Positions 5,562-6,403 of a DNA stretch of 6,403 bases are shown piece by piece. Position 1 is the stretch's first letter. Each line of letters opens with the position of its first letter. Source of the DNA: Verrucomicrobiia bacterium (GTDB lineage Bacteria > Verrucomicrobiota > Verrucomicrobiia > CAIQCK01); NCBI GenBank assembly GCA_026417675.1, contig JAOACV010000142.1, positions 1 through 6,403 on the forward strand, given 5' to 3'. A model generated the notes under the pieces. That model saw nothing but the letters and a program-made list of their open reading frames with translations, was not told the origin of the DNA and ran no database searches. Position numbers and translations under genes: made by a program.

Positions 5562-6403
5562 TCAAAGCGGAGCCTGACCCGCCGCGGCAGCTCGCAGCGA
5601 CAAGTAGTCCCGGTTCAGCCGCCCGTTGCTGCGGCAGAACAGGATGGTCTTGATCAGCATCCAATTCACGTCCCGCTGCGCCGCCATCAAACGGGTCGCC
5701 GGATTGAGCACGTCCGCGCTGCGCCGCAACAGCGCGATGGTTTGCAGGCCGATGAAAATCGGCCACACGCACGCCAGCCTCAGCCGGGCCTGTGAGCGGG
5801 GAATCGCCAGCGTGTAACGCCAGCCCGCGTCTAGATGATCGAGCGTCAGGTCCAGATAGTCATCGTAGAGCGGGCGGAATCGTTGGATCGTCTCCGGCGC
5901 GAGCAAATCGCGCGGCTGCAACCCGGTTTCGGCCAACCGCTGCCGCGGGATGTAGCAGCGCCCGATCCGCAGATCGCGCGGGATGTCGCGCAGGATGTTG
6001 GTCAATTGCAGCCCCTTGCCGAACCGGATGCCCGCCGCGACCATCTCGGCGGCGTTCCAGCCGCGCAGCGCCGGCAGGTGCGCAATGCACATCTCGGTCC
6101 AGAATTTTCCGACACAACCGGCCACGGCGTAGGTGTAGTCGTCGAGCTGTTGCTGCGTCTCGAACGCCGCCAGTTCTGCCTCCGTCTCACCGGGGAATTG
6201 CACGAGGTCGTTCTCCTGTCCGCGTGTGATGACGGCGAGCAGTTCGGCGATCCGCCGTTGGTCGTCCTCGCGCAGCGAACGCAGCATCGCAAAACAGGCG
6301 TCGAGCCTCTCCAGCAGTTGCTTCTCCGCGGGCAAACTCTGGCGCGGCGCCAAGTCGTTCCGGATCAATCCCAATGCCGCCGCGTCAAAGCCCGCTTCGA
6401 ACT
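5562..6403 (-). CDS. Squalene/phytoene synthase family protein, probably squalene synthase type (N-terminus outside window)
   Basis: The minus-strand frame is open from the window edge to TGA at 5562, giving about 280 residues and lacking the N-terminal part, where the first Asp-rich motif should lie. The second Asp-rich motif is intact: LQLTNILRDIPRD followed by GRCYIP (encoded around 5943-6011). It binds the diphosphates of the prenyl substrates through Mg2+. LDDYTYAVAGCVGKFWTEM (encoded around 6090-6146) is the helix pattern of the head-to-head prenyl synthases, and YTLAIPRSQARL near the C-terminal side recalls the AIP segment of true squalene synthases. The likely reaction is condensation of two farnesyl diphosphates to presqualene diphosphate or squalene for hopanoids or sterols. 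A phytoene synthase or an HpnC/HpnD-type half-reaction enzyme cannot be excluded without the N-terminus and neighbours. The TTG at 6374 is internal, because conserved-looking coding (FEAGFDAAALG) continues upstream of it. Confidence 0.92.
   Translation of the reverse strand, partial: FEAGFDAAALGLIRNDLAPRQSLPAEKQLLERLDACFAMLRSLREDDQRRIAELLAVITRGQENDLVQFPGETEAELAAFETQQQLDDYTYAVAGCVGKFWTEMCIAHLPALRGWNAAEMVAAGIRFGKGLQLTNILRDIPRDLRIGRCYIPRQRLAETGLQPRDLLAPETIQRFRPLYDDYLDLTLDHLDAGWRYTLAIPRSQARLRLACVWPIFIGLQTIALLRRSADVLNPATRLMAAQRDVNWMLIKTILFCRSNGRLNRDYLSLRAAAAGQAPL

Noticed and set aside
1..6403. CRISPR array, tRNA, insertion sequence or defence system
   Set aside because: No spaced direct repeats other than the FG-GAP codon repeats, no transposase- or nuclease-like product and no cloverleaf-like sequence were seen.

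Overview
The window is GC-rich, tightly packed bacterial chromosome. It looks like a member of the Verrucomicrobiota or Planctomycetota group. That inference rests on a secreted FG-GAP/VCBS-repeat protein, a small GYF_2-like membrane protein and a squalene-synthase-type enzyme in a high-GC genome where few genes have clear Shine-Dalgarno sites. No rRNA, tRNA or marker gene is present to settle the phylum.

Left part, minus strand, read from right to left. proB (glutamate 5-kinase with PUA domain, 3593-4672) is followed almost without gap by proA (glutamate-5-semialdehyde dehydrogenase, 2328-3584). Together they encode the first two steps from glutamate to proline. After a 90-130 bp gap holding a perfect 18-bp inverted repeat (2229-2246) comes a gene for an uncharacterised protein resembling circularly permuted ATP-grasp ligases (809-2239). 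It overlaps by ATGA the start of a secreted FG-GAP repeat protein (812 to beyond base 1) with five DxDxDG-type loops. All four genes point the same way. The last two form a translationally coupled pair, and whether they share a transcript with proBA is open.

Middle part. Bases 4673-4954 are a divergent intergenic region with a plausible proB promoter. On its right, on the plus strand, is a gene of 170 codons (4955-5467) for a protein with an N-terminal GYF_2-like domain and a C-terminal pair of membrane segments resembling DUF4190.

Right part. A short convergent gap (5468-5561) with one stem-loop separates this from a minus-strand squalene/phytoene synthase family gene (5562 to beyond 6403), whose N-terminus lies outside the window.

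No mobile element, CRISPR array, tRNA or rRNA was seen. Most of the window is ordinary metabolism. The parts most worth a second look are the ATP-grasp-like/FG-GAP coupled pair and the palindrome in front of it.
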